From the NCBI GenBank assembly GCA_009809945.1, contig WTPW01000444.1, forward strand, positions 315,440 through 379,439: DNA of 64,000 nucleotides. Direction: 5' to 3'. The position numbers were made by a program, and so were the translations under genes. This stretch comes from Gigaspora margarita. Taxonomy: Eukaryota > Glomeromycota > Glomeromycetes > Diversisporales > Gigasporaceae. The notes below the pieces were generated by a model, which was given only the letters and a program-made list of their open reading frames with translations, searched no databases and was not told the DNA's origin. Position 1 is the stretch's first letter. The number at the start of each line of letters is the position of its first letter. This document shows, one piece after another, positions 11,997-22,050 of this stretch.

Positions 11997-13531
11997 TTGT
12001 ACACGGGGTGTTTGAACACTGTACTACACTAGTGTTTAGACCCGTTCACCTGTGGGTGACCCGTCGGGCTGATCCGGGTAAACTGACAGTATTCCGGGTA
12101 TTCCCAGCCAATCGCTGATTTTTGTTTACATCGCGTAAAAGAGGATTGTTAAAGTTGCAAATCTTACGTTTTTGATACTCCTGCACTTACTTTTTTGATA
12201 CTGATCGACATGAAAATCCCAGTAAAAATAAGAATTTTCAAAACTTNNNNNNNNNNNNNNNNNNNNNNNNNNNNNNNNNNNNNNNNNNNNNNNNNNNNNN
12301 NNNNNNNNNNNNNNNNNNNNNNNNNNNNNNNNNNNNNNNNNNNNNNNNNNNNNNNNNNNNNNNNNNNNNNNNNNNNNNNNNNNNNNNNNNNNNNNNNNNN
12401 NNNNNNNNNNNNNNNNNNNNNNNNNNNNNNNNNNNNNNNNNNNNNNNNNNNNNNNNNNNNNNNNNNNNNNNNNNNNNNNNNNNNNNNNNNNNNNNNNNNN
12501 NNNNNNNNNNNNNNNNNNNNNNNNNNNNNNNNNNNNNNNNNNNNNNNNNNNNNNNNNNNNNNNNNNNNNNNNNNNNNNNNNNNNNNNNNNNNNNNNNNNN
12601 NNNNNNNNNNNNNNNNNNNNNNNNNNNNNNNNNNNNNNNNNNNNNNNNNNNNNNNNNNNNNNNNNNNNNNNNNNNNNNNNNNNNNNNNNNNNNNNNNNNN
12701 NNNNNNNNNNNNNNNNNNNNNNNNNNNNNNNNNNNNNNNNCTCAAATTTAGAAAAAAATTTGGCGCAGCTTCTATTTTGATAGTTGTTTTGATTTTTTTT
12801 CTAACTTTGAGCGAAGATATCTTGACAACCACTTGACTAAATTCGTTAAAAATTTGGCGCAGCTTCTATTTTGATAGGCGTTTTGATTTTCTCTGACTTT
12901 GAGCAAAGATAACTCGACAACCACTTGACTAAATTCGATGAATTTTTTTTTATTTGAATTCTATGAAGCCATAGAATTCAAATAAAAAAAGCTTTACCAA
13001 ATTTGGTCTTATGGTTGCCAAGATATCTTCGCTCAAAGTTTTGAAAATTCTTATTTTTACTGGGATTTTCATGTTGATCAGTATCAAAAAAGTAAGTGCA
13101 GGAGTATCAAAAACGTAAGATTTGCGTTAAAGTTTAACATATCCTAATTTACCCGATGTAAACAAATATCAGCGATTGGCTGGGAATACCCGTCAGTCTA
13201 CCCGGATCAGCCCGACGGGTCACCCAGGTTGAACGGTTTAAACACTATACTACACAATCATATAGAAAAATGCAGTTTGCAGATCATTTTTTGTACAACA
13301 AACATAAAGAAAAAAAACAAAAATTAATTGTATCTTAAAATTTTGCTTAAGAAACAATCTATGGGCTCTAAGAAAAAAAAATTCCTTGTAAAATTTTGGT
13401 ATAAACTATGTCCCCCTGCCCCATCCCAGTTCTTACCCTAACCCTAATATTAATTAAATTATTTTTTATTTTAATAAAAAATCTTTTAATTTATAAAAAT
13501 TATTATACCCGTGTTCAAACACCCCGTGTAC
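11997..13531. mobile_element. Large foldback element with assembly gap at its centre
   Basis: The outermost inverted ends TTGTACACGGGGTGTTTGAA are at 11997 and, reversed, 13531. Inside are inverted arms of about 200 bp (12043-12247 and 13037-13240), roughly 90% alike, carrying GTGACCCGTCGGGCTGATCC and TGCACTTACTTTTTTGATAC words. The centre holds two direct copies of an 80-90-bp unit containing TTTGGCGCAGCTTC, followed by a hairpin around GAATTCTATGAAGCCATAG. A short telomere-like tract (TTACCCTAACCCTAA) lies at 13434-13448. No coding capacity. Confidence 0.65.
12248..12740. other. Assembly gap (493 N)
   Basis: Run of undetermined bases within the palindrome centre. Any open frame drawn across it is meaningless. 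Confidence 0.99.
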
Positions 13532-15239
13532 AATTAGTTATTTTCTTTTTTTTTTATGATTCGAAAAAAAAGCACCAGATTCCTGTGATTATTCAGTTAT
13601 ATAAACGACCAGTTTTTATATATTGTTATATATAGTAACAGAAAAGTGGAAATAAGGGAAAAATCTTGGAAATTTTTATTTGTAAGCAGACATTTAGATG
13701 ATTCGCAAAAGGCCTTAAATTTGGGAAATTTTGAAGATTTCCGTGACCATTTACTGATCACAGTAATTTGAAAAGAGCGATAATTGAAGGTTTTTGATGT
13801 GTTAAGATTAATGTCCTAATATTAAACATCGTAACCTGTTTATTTAACTGTTTAATTATCTTTTTATTTGATATCTGAATTGGTAGAAGTAACTTATATC
13901 TATGGACCATTTATTTTTGAGTCATTACTGCTAAGTATATAATTTGTGACACTAAAGAAATACCAAGAATCGGGCTTTTGAATTGATACGAACCAATTTC
14001 CACTAACAACTAAATCACATACAGACGTTTCGCTGACAAAACTTGTCCAGAGCTTGCCTGATTTATTATTAGTGTTAGCTAAAAGCAATTTAGATTCTTT
14101 AAATTTATGGCTTAAAGGATTCACTGAATTCTGAAACTTTTTGATAGAATGAGTCAGTGAAGTGTAAATTATTAAAAGCCTGAAATCTGACACTTCAAGA
14201 CAAAATTGTTATTAAACACTATTGCGATAAAGATTAATCTAAAATAAATTATTTATGGCATAGTTTATAGCCAGACAACTAACAATTTTATATAGAAAAT
14301 TTATTATATTTTTTTCTTGCGCATTAAAAAATTTATTTGTACAGTGCATATATGTGCAAGCCAATTTTAAATGCTAGTTACAGCTGTCACTACAGAGTTG
14401 TGGCGGCTTATGGTGCTACAATTGAATTCCTAATAGCTAGTAAAATCCATATGTACTCTTTTATTATCGTTATAACAGTTTTTCATAAAATTTATAGTAT
14501 GAACACGGGTTTTAAATGACCCCTGTAAAAAATATGTATTTCAGGTCTAGGTTTTCTGATATAAATTATTATTATAACCAATTATGAGCCGTAGAAGGAA
14601 GTAACTAGAATTAATAGATGTCTTTGCTCAAATTTGTGAATAAAATAGATAAAAAAATAGAAAGTTTTATTATTGCTTGACCAACAAAACTACAAGATTT
14701 TTTATGTACTAATTTTCATTGCAACCTAGTCAACAAACAGCAGGAATTAGTATACTAATAAGAAAATTAGCGTGGAATCTATGCAATGATATTTTTTAAG
14801 CAAGAAAGTTTAAATTTAAATCACGATAAACTATCATCTAAGTGAATTCACGATTTGTCATGTTATAATATGGTTTCAAAAGTTTTGTTTGCAATTCTAC
14901 TAAACTAGTTATAATTTATAATAATTTCAATAGTATAAATAATTAAATAAGTTTAATTTTGCAATATTGTTACTGGATAAATTATTTGGATAAATATATT
15001 TTTCATGACATTTCATCATTATCTATCAAAATAAAAATATTTATAGATTAATAAACATTTTTTTACATTACAGTAGTGTATTAAAATTATACAAGAAAAA
15101 TCGTTACAATAGTGAACAGAAACTGAAATCGATTGTAGTAGAATCTAAAAAATTTAAAAGGAAAAATTTTATCATTTAACATTGTTAATATAAGTATTTA
15201 CTTTACCATAAATATTTACAATTTTACAGGCGTAATGAA
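13532..15239. other. AT-rich stretch without a supported gene
   Basis: A 97-codon minus-strand open frame at 13900-14193 has ordinary amino-acid composition but no motif I recognise and no obvious neighbouring exons. I leave it uncalled. The rest is AT-rich. Confidence 0.5.
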
Positions 15240-16047
15240 TGAAGAATTAATTGGCACAGATTTTTAAAATTAAGCAGTTTACTTGTCAATTTATCTTTAG
15301 GGCAAATTGGCAATTCGGTTGATAATGTTGGAATAACTGCATCGGCAAATTGGAATTCCTTTAAAATTGTTCACTCATCTTTATCTTTTGCTGTACAAAT
15401 AATCACTATATTATACCATCTTAATAATTCATCACATATATAAGTTGCAGTTGGTCTATTAGAAGGATTAGCATCCATACATTAATTGGCTAATTTGGTA
15501 TAACATTCAGGGGTGCCTTTAGCAAGTTCAGGTCGTAAACCATTACATATTTGAATAGCCAACGCTTCATCATACTCAATATTGTAATGAGGTGGTATTC
15601 CTGTAGATATTTCGGTCATAATAATACCAAAGCTATAACTATCTGCCGCTATTGTATATGGTAGTCTGTTTAATACTTCAGGAGCAACATAAGGTAAAAC
15701 TCCATAAATACTATCGTCAAAATCAAATTCATCTTTCTTCTAGATCTGTTATATAAGGGATCAGATTTCCATTAATATATTGATTTTGCAATATATTGCC
15801 GCTATGAAAATCTTCATGAACATATCCTGCTTCATGAACTTTTTTTAAATTTTCCGATATATCAACAAGTTGCTTTAATTTACTTTTCCAATTAAGATCT
15901 CTAAAATTTTGATAAGAGAAACTTATGAAGACTTCCTCTATTTGCATATTGAAATACCATCAAATATTCATTATTAGTTGTATTTTGAGTTAGTCCATAC
16001 ACTTCAAAATTACTACCCACTAATCTAAGTTCCGTGTAACTTTTAAA
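15240..16047 (-). pseudogene. Kinase C-lobe exon, terminal exon of the array
   Basis: This is the only C-lobe in the 6.5-kb array. The exon opens after an AG acceptor at 16048-16049 in phase 0 (FKSYTELR). It shows beta4-beta5 (EVYGLTQN...EYLMVF), hinge (QYANRGS), catalytic loop HEDFHSGN near 15815, an ITDL segment in place of the DFG region, VAPEVL near 15685, DSYSFGIIMTE, and an RP near 15465. Order and motifs match TKL/Sel1-associated kinases expanded in mycorrhizal fungi. It is damaged: sequence after ITDL is lost with a frame change near 15730, and a TAA interrupts the segment before CMDANP near 15483. The 3' end is uncertain. It is probably inactive. An alternative is sequencing error in a diverged but live copy. 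Confidence 0.75.
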
Positions 16048-16121
16048 CTAGTTAATTCAATAAATTTTATAGTGTTAATAATTTATTTATATTAAGGCAT
16101 AAATCAATCATTTTAACTTAC

Positions 16122-16614
16122 TTCTCTTAGAAAATTCTTTTGTGAACCAGATAATGTTTTAAGTGCAACTACACATGATGGTGTACGTGATTGCTTTAAT
16201 TCTTTAGCTTCAAAATTAAATCTTTCTGGCAATCTTGATATCATTCTTTTACCATCTACCCATGCTGCTGAATACACTGAGCCAAATCCTCCTACATCAA
16301 TCTGTTGAACATTATCTACTAATCTATTAAAAGGAATCCATTCGATTACGTTTTCATAGTTTGTAGCATTAAGTTGAAATGTTTAATACAATTATCGACA
16401 TCTTTATTACCACTTGTCCATCCTTGTGTTGTTTTCTGAGGATCACATAATTGACACCAAGCGTATGATGTGTTCACTCGTTTGCAACTTGCACAATTTC
16501 CATAAAATCAATTCTTATAAAATCAAAAACTAATATGTACTCGTCTTTTGTAGTATCTTGAGTTAGTCCATATACTTTAAGATTACTATCTTCTGATTGT
16601 ATGAGATCTTTAAA
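16122..16614 (-). pseudogene. Kinase N-lobe module 9 (retains glycine loop)
   Basis: The exon lies directly upstream of the C-lobe exon, with a 74-bp intron (GTAAGT donor at 16116-16121). It starts FKDLIQS after AG and ends LRE. Its glycine-rich loop is complete (VGGFGSVYSAAW, near 16280-16315) and it has VALKTL with the beta3 lysine, unlike all other modules of the array. The zinc-ribbon-like part is damaged: the first CxxC pair is lost with a frame change near 16490 and another occurs near 16380. With the C-lobe exon it would form the only conventional kinase domain here. Confidence 0.7.
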
Positions 16615-16685
16615 CTTATAAATAAACAGATATATTCTTAAATGAAAAATTATTCTAATGAACAGTGAAACAAATTTTAACTTAC

Positions 16686-17135
16686 TTTGCGCAGAAACTT
16701 TAATAAATTTTTGCATTCACACAAAATTTTAAGTTGAATTTTATATGGTGTAGTACGTGATTGTTTAATATCTTGAATTGACCGTATACCATCTAACCAG
16801 ACTGCTAAAAATCCACCAACTTTTTGAATATTATCTAATCTATTAAACGGAATCCATTCGATTACGTCTTCATAGTTTGTAGAATTAAGTTGTAATTCTT
16901 TAATGCAATCGTCGATATTCATATTTCCACTCGTCCATCCTTGTGTTGTTTTCTGAGGGTCACATGTCTGACACCAAGCTTTTGATGTGTTATATCGGTT
17001 ACAATTTGCACATGTTCCATTCCAATAAGTTCTTTTGGAACCAAAGTCATCAAATACCAATATATAATCATTCGTGGTTGCGTTTTGAGTTACTCCATAA
17101 ACACTATTATTCTCTAACTGCAAATGATTTTTAAA
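16686..17135 (-). pseudogene. Kinase N-lobe module 8 (open exon)
   Basis: The exon is exactly 450 bp, open throughout (150 residues), phase 0 at both sides, with AG acceptor and GTAAGT donor. In order: beta4-beta5-like VYGVTQN...DYILVF (residues 12-28), CxxC at 42/45, WCQTC at 54-58, QGWTSGN at 65-71, EWIPFNRLDN at 93-102, a shortened glycine loop (VGGFLAVWLDG, 106-116; the GSVY part is missing), and IQLK with the beta3 lysine at 136. No start codon, promoter or C-lobe of its own, so it makes sense only as a repeated internal exon. Confidence 0.7.
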
Positions 17136-17230
17136 CTATAAATAATTTATAATACGTATAATAGAAGTTAAGTATATATATCTTTACTAATTAAATAATT
17201 TAAATGTAATAAAGTCACATAATATCTTAC

Positions 17231-17672
17231 TTCGTTTAAAACTTTTAATAAATTTTGTGATTTGGCCAATGTTTTAAGCTTCACTATATATGATCGTGTA
17301 CGCGATTGCATGTATCTCTCACGATGATTTGATGTGATTCTTTTACCATCTAACCACGTTGCTGAAAAAATGGCCCACAATCTCCTCCAATTTTTTGAAC
17401 ATTATCTAAACTATTGTAAGGAATCCACTCGATTACATCTTAATAGTTCGTGGCTTTAAGTTGAAATTCAATAATGCAATCATCGATATCCTTATTTCCA
17501 CTTGTCCATCCTTGTGTTGTTTTCTGAGGATCACATGTTTGCAATTTGTACAGTTTCCATAATTCTCACCTCTTTTAAAATCAAAAACTAATATATACTC
17601 TTTTGTTGTAGTGTTTTGAGTTAGTCCACACATTATACGATTACTATCTGTTGATTGCACAAAATCCTTAAA
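17231..17672 (-). pseudogene. Kinase N-lobe module 7 (broken)
   Basis: Same exon plan (FKDFVQS to VLNE) with donor and acceptor intact. The length is 442 bp, not divisible by three. The region between the first CxxC and the second pair has lost about 35 bases with a frame change, and the glycine-loop region is altered and changes frame before FSATWLDGKR. A TAA interrupts the ATNYEDV segment. The lysine motif VKLKTL is kept. Confidence 0.65.
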
Positions 17673-17676
17673 CTTA

Positions 17677-17864
17677 TAATGATAAATTATAAATGTATGT
17701 ATAATTTTAATAAAGGAAATATGTATAAAGAACAAATGTAGGTACAATATATTAATAAAACAAATATGTATAATGATAAATTATAAATGTATGTATAATT
17801 TTAGTAAAGGAAATATGTATAAAGAACAAATGTAGGTACAATATATTAATAAAACAAATATGTA
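17677..17864. repeat. 94-bp tandem duplication in an array intron
   Basis: Two nearly identical 94-bp copies, including TTTAATAAAGG/TTTAGTAAAGG and GTAGGTACAATATATT, lie in the intron between modules 6 and 7. This shows recent slippage or unequal exchange within the array. Confidence 0.9.
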
Positions 17865-17889
17865 TAAATAACAAACTATTTTAACTTAC

Positions 17890-18350
17890 TCTATCTAATA
17901 ATTCTAATGAATTTTGAGAATCATGTAATATTTTAAGCATCACTTTACATGGTGATGTACGTGATCGTATATTTTTATATACATCTCCTACATATCGCAC
18001 ACCATCCAACCAGATTGCTAAAAATTCATCACCAATGTTTTGAATATTCTCTAATCTATTAAAAGGAATCCACTCGATTACATCTTCATAATTCATGGTT
18101 TTAAGTTGAAATTCTTTAATGCAATCATCGACATCCTTATTTCCACTCGTCCATCCTTGCGTAGCTTTCTGAGGATCACATGTTTGACACCAAGCTTTTG
18201 ATGTGTTATATCGGTTGCAATTTGTGCATTTACCATTTCTTTCATTTCTTTTACAACCAAATTCATCAAATACTAGCATATATTCATTTGTTATAATATT
18301 TTGAGTTAGTCCATATATCTTAAGTTCTCTATTCTTTAACAATACATAAT
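17890..18350 (-). pseudogene. Kinase N-lobe module 6 (open exon)
   Basis: Open across about 460 bp: ELKIYGLTQN, EYMLVFDEFG, CTNC, WCQTCDP, TSGNKDVDDC, EWIPFNRLEN, then a shortened loop IGDEFLAIWLDG and VMLKIL. The donor is GTAAGT. The acceptor side has diverged from the usual TTTAAAG start (TTACAG then ATTATG), and the first complete codon of the reading frame lies two bases in, so phase-0 splicing onto module 5 would not be clean unless another acceptor is used. Confidence 0.65.
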
Positions 18351-18432
18351 CTGTAAATTATTAATATATAAATGTAAATTAAAATAAACAATATAAAATA
18401 GTAAATACATTATTTTAAATCTTTTATCTTAC

Positions 18433-18727
18433 TTCATTTAACATATCTAATAAATTTGGTGATCTAGTTAATGTTTTAACCTCCACTTTATATGCTGGTA
18501 TACGTGATTGCTCTATTACCACTTGTCCATCTTTGTGTTATTTTTTGAGGGTCGCATGTTTGACACCAAGCTGGTGATGTGTTATATCGGTTGCAATTTG
18601 CACATTTTCCATTTTTGTCCCTTCTTTTAGAACAAAATTCATCAAATACTAACATATATTCATTTGTGGTTGTGTTTTGAGTTAATCCAAATACGCTTTC
18701 ACTTTCTAATTGTAAATGGTTTATAAA
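18433..18727 (-). pseudogene. Kinase N-lobe module 5 (internally deleted)
   Basis: A shortened 295-bp version. After WTSGN it jumps to the QSRIPAYKVEVKTL segment, so the EWIPFNRL and glycine-loop parts are gone and the frame changes at the junction. The CxxC pairs are present (CANC, CQTC). Acceptor and donor are kept. Confidence 0.65.
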
Positions 18728-18828
18728 CTATAAAGTATTTATGATATGTATAAAAGAAGTTAAGCATTTAACTTTACTAATTAAATAATTTATGTATAAT
18801 AAAATCATATAACTGTATATTATCTTAC

Positions 18829-19519
18829 TTCTTTTAAAACATTATTTAATAAATTCTGTGATCTAGCCAACGTTTTAAGCTCCACTTTATGTGATTGTAT
18901 ACGTGACTGTGTGTATTCATTTTTCCACCCACACCATTTAATCGTCGTTTTCCATCTAGCCAAGTTGCTAAAAATCCATCACCAATCTTTTGAACATTAT
19001 CTAATCTATTAAAAGGAATACATTCGATTACGTCTTCATAGTTTGTAGATTTAAGCTGAAATTCTTTAATGCAATCATCGACATCTTTATTACCACTTGT
19101 CCATCTTTGTGTTATTTTTTGAGGGTCGCATGTTTGACACCAAGCTGGCGATGTGTTATATCAGTTGCAATTTGCACATTTTCCATTCTCGTCCTTTCTT
19201 TTAGAACCAAATTCATCAAATACATTATAGTTATTGTATGGGTTGTAGTGAATAGCCAAGTTACACACGGGTTCATATTCCGTGCCGAAGGCACGGGATT
19301 TAAATATTAACCCGCGTGTGTAACGGGTTATTCCACATACCCATATAATAACTATCTTATTGCACGGTGTCTGACGTAACAATCCCGTGCCAATAAGTAA
19401 ATGAAAAAAGCACGGGTTGTCACATAAGACCCGTACAATAATAACATATATTGATTCGTGGTTGTGTTTTGAGTTAATCCAAATATGATTTCACTTTCTA
19501 ATTGTAGATGGTTTATATA
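18829..19519 (-). pseudogene. Kinase N-lobe module 4 (split by a MITE)
   Basis: Exon with LQLESEIIFGLTQN at its start and KVELKTLARSQ near its end. It is interrupted after NQYM by a 0.22-kb MITE (19222-19444) and carries a frame change near 18930 and a TGA after NC in the zinc-ribbon part. The shortened loop reads IGDGFLATWLDG. Confidence 0.65.
19222..19444. mobile_element. MITE inserted in kinase module 4
   Basis: About 222 bp are absent from the parallel position of all other modules. The ends share ATTGTAYGGGT in inverted orientation. The interior has CCCGTGCC/GGCACGGG words in both directions. The exact duplication of the target could not be fixed. Confidence 0.65.
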
Positions 19520-19609
19520 CTATAAAGTATTTATGATATGTATAATAGAAGTTAAGTACATAACTTTGCTAATTAAATTATCTACGCATAATTAAATATA
19601 ATATCTTAC

Positions 19610-20866
19610 ATCTTTTAAAATATTTAATAAATTCTGTGAACTAGCCAATGCTTTAAGCTCTACTTTAATATGGTGATGTACGTGATTGTATGTATTCCTT
19701 TTTCCGCCCATCCTCATCCACTGTAACGGTTGAATTGGGAGAGCGGTAAAACAATATAGACAATAGTGCCAATTTAAAGCTCCAACCGATTACGGGGAGG
19801 TAGGTATAAATATATAAGTGAACTTGGGTATGGGGGTTATAAGAGGTGGGTGGTCAATAAATCACTAAATCACCACGATAAAATAAAGACGCTGACGCCG
19901 GTGATGCTAATATTGAGGGGGGTTGATAAGATTTAAAATGATAGATGAAATTATATGAATGATAACAGGTGAATCGGGGTAAGTTCGACACGAAGTTCAA
20001 AGGTTAACGGGAGTCACGTGAACAATTTAAAAGAATTAACAAAACTCGTCACACAGAATTCGAGTTATAATAAGCCAATACGAAGTTACAAGTCAATTCA
20101 GTCCGTCGAATTGAGTCTCGCAAGGTTTATTAAGGTTACAAGTCGAATTCAAAAGATAAGTTTATCATTTTATTATTATGCTTTATTTTAGAGTGGGACG
20201 TGGAACTTAATTTCACTTTATTAAATTTGAAGGCCTTATATACATGTTTTTGAGTTAGAGCGTTTACGCTTTATTTTGAGCGTATTCGCTTTAATTTGAG
20301 CGTATACGTTCTTTTTAGAGCGTATACGCTTATGGCGCGGTATTTACAAGACTGTGTAATCGCGTATACGCGATATTTTGAGCGTATACGTTCTTGCATG
20401 AGTTAAGCCACCAAGCCCCATTACGTTATTTGTATACATGATATAAAAATATTTACAACATAAATAAAAAAAAAATAAAAAAATAATTCGTTACACCACC
20501 CATCGTTTTCCATCTAACCATGTTGCTGAAAACTTATCACCAAACTTTTGAACATTATCTAATCTATTAAAAGGAATCCATTCGATTACTTCTTTATAGT
20601 TTGTAGTATTAAAGTTGAAATTCTTTAATGCAATCATCGATATTCTTATTTCCACTCGTCCACCATTGTGCTGTTTTTTGAGGGTCACACGTCCAACACC
20701 AAGCTCTTGATGTGTTATACCGGTTGCAGTTTGCGCATTTTCCATTATTACAATGTCTGTCAAATCCGAATTCATCTAATACTAGCATATACTCATTTTT
20801 CGAAGTGTGTTGAGTTAGTCCATATACTTTAAGATTACTACTTTTAGATCGTATGAGTTCTTTAAA
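19610..20866 (-). pseudogene. Kinase N-lobe module 3 (split by a solo LTR-like insertion)
   Basis: The exon starts FKELIRSKSSN and runs through CANC, WCWTCDP, TSGNKNIDDC, EWIPFNRLDN and FGDKFSATWLDGKR. It is interrupted by a 774-bp insertion (19722-20495) and resumes with QSRTSPY and VELKALASSQ. Frame changes occur near the NTTNYKE segment and near SPY. Confidence 0.65.
19722..20495. mobile_element. Probable solo LTR in kinase module 3 (fossil)
   Basis: 774 bp begin TGTAACG and end CGTTACA, flanked by CCAC on both sides (19718-19721, 20496-20499), with a TATAAATA motif near 19806. The ends are those of an LTR, and no internal coding region is present, so a solo LTR is the simplest reading. 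A cluster of AGCGTATACGCT words fills 20255-20400. A non-autonomous DNA element with short inverted ends is the alternative. Confidence 0.55.
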
Positions 20867-20944
20867 CTTATTTAACAAGTAGAACATGAATACATTCTTA
20901 AATGAAATAAAAAAATGTATTATATTAATAAATAAAGAACTTAC

Positions 20945-21430
20945 TTTTAAAAAGTTTAATGAGTTTTGAAAACCATATAATATTTTAAGGTTCACTCTAT
21001 ATAATGGTATACGTGATTGTGTGCGTTCCTGCAAATTTTTCTTGTCATCATATATGTATGAAATTATTCGTATACCATCTAACCAGATTGCTGAAAATCC
21101 ATCCCCAACCTTTTGAATATTATCCAATCTATTAAAAGGAATCCACTCAATTACATCTTCATACTCTTTAGCTTTAAGTTGAAATTCCTTAATGCAATCA
21201 TCGACATTCTTATTTCCACTCGTCCATCCTTGTACTGTCTTCTGAAGGTCACATGTTCGACACCAAGTTTCTGAAGTATTACATCGGTTGCAATTTGCAC
21301 ATTTTCCATATATTCGATGTCTTTTAGAACCAAATTCATCAAATACTGACATGTATTCATTTGTTGCAGTGTTTTGGGTTAGTCCATATACTTCATACTC
21401 GAAACTATTTAACTGTATTTCTTCTATAAA
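20945..21430 (-). pseudogene. Kinase N-lobe module 2 (open exon)
   Basis: 486 bp, open (162 residues), phase 0 at both ends with AG acceptor and GTAAGT donor. In order: EVYGLTQN, EYMSVFDEFG, CANC, WCRTCD, QGWTSGN, EWIPFNRLDN, the shortened loop VGDGFSAIWLDG, and VNLKIL with the beta3 lysine. It is about 12 residues longer than module 8 in the linker after LDGIR. Confidence 0.7.
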
Positions 21431-21503
21431 CTTATTAAATATTTATAGTTATATAAATATGGATAAAATAATAATACAGTGTAATAATAATTTAATATCT
21501 TAC

Positions 21504-21805
21504 TTCTCTTAACTTCTCTAGTAAATTTTGTGATCTTGTTAATGTTTTAAGCTCCACATTATATGATGATATACGTGACTGTGTGTATTCATTTTTCTGT
21601 CCATCCCCGTCCACACACCGTTTTCCATCTAGCCAGATTGCTAAAAACTTATCACCAAACTTTTGAACATTATCTAATCTATTAAAAGGAATCCATTCGA
21701 TTATATTTTCATAAGAACTGGTTTTAAGTTGAGCTTTTGATGTGTTGTATCGGTCGCAATTTGACATTTTCCATATTCTTTTCTTCGCTTGAAATTAAAT
21801 TCATC
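21504..21805 (-). pseudogene. Kinase N-lobe module 1 (first, deleted)
   Basis: The most upstream module: DEFNFKRRKEYGKC, then a frame change, NCDRYNTSKA joined directly to QLKTSSYEN, so the second Cys pair and QGWTSGN are missing. EWIPFNRLDN, FGDKFLAIWLDGKR and VELKTL follow, and the donor is GTAAGA. No start codon or further upstream exon is visible before the MITE at 21863. Confidence 0.6.
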
Positions 21806-21862
21806 AGCCATCATCGTAATTCTAAGTGTAGAAAATTTAACTACAATTACTGTATATGTATA

Positions 21863-22048
21863 CAGTTGAACCTCCCCAAACCGGTATGCATGGTGGACAA
21901 GTTTTGTATCAGTATTGAGAGGTTATCGGATTTGAAATCATAATAAACTATTAGATTCATATAGCAGAAACGGGCTTGGTAGATTAATTTTTTATCGGAT
22001 TTGACAGGTTATCAGTTTTGACAGGATCGGATTTGGGAGGTTCAACTG
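21863..22048. mobile_element. Tc1/mariner-pogo-type MITE
   Basis: 186 bp with ends CAGTTGAACCTCCC and GGGAGGTTCAACTG, flanked by TA on both sides (21861-21862, 22049-22050). The interior repeats TTATCGGATTTGA-like words. The ends and the TA duplication fit pogo-like elements. Confidence 0.8.
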
Positions 22049-22050
22049 TA

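Noticed and set aside
12164-12836. Open frames of over 200 codons on both strands
   Set aside because: They exist only because the N gap is read as open; the translated part at each edge is foldback sequence.
13900-14193. 97-codon minus-strand open frame
   Set aside because: No motif, no partner exon and no similarity I recognise; length is within chance for this region.
19107-19382. Three overlapping open frames of 60-73 codons on both strands
   Set aside because: They arise from module 4 of the kinase array read into the MITE at 19222-19444.
15240-21805. Array interpreted as nine separate kinase genes
   Set aside because: Only one C-lobe exists, and no module but the last has a complete ATP-binding loop; start codons are lacking at module starts.
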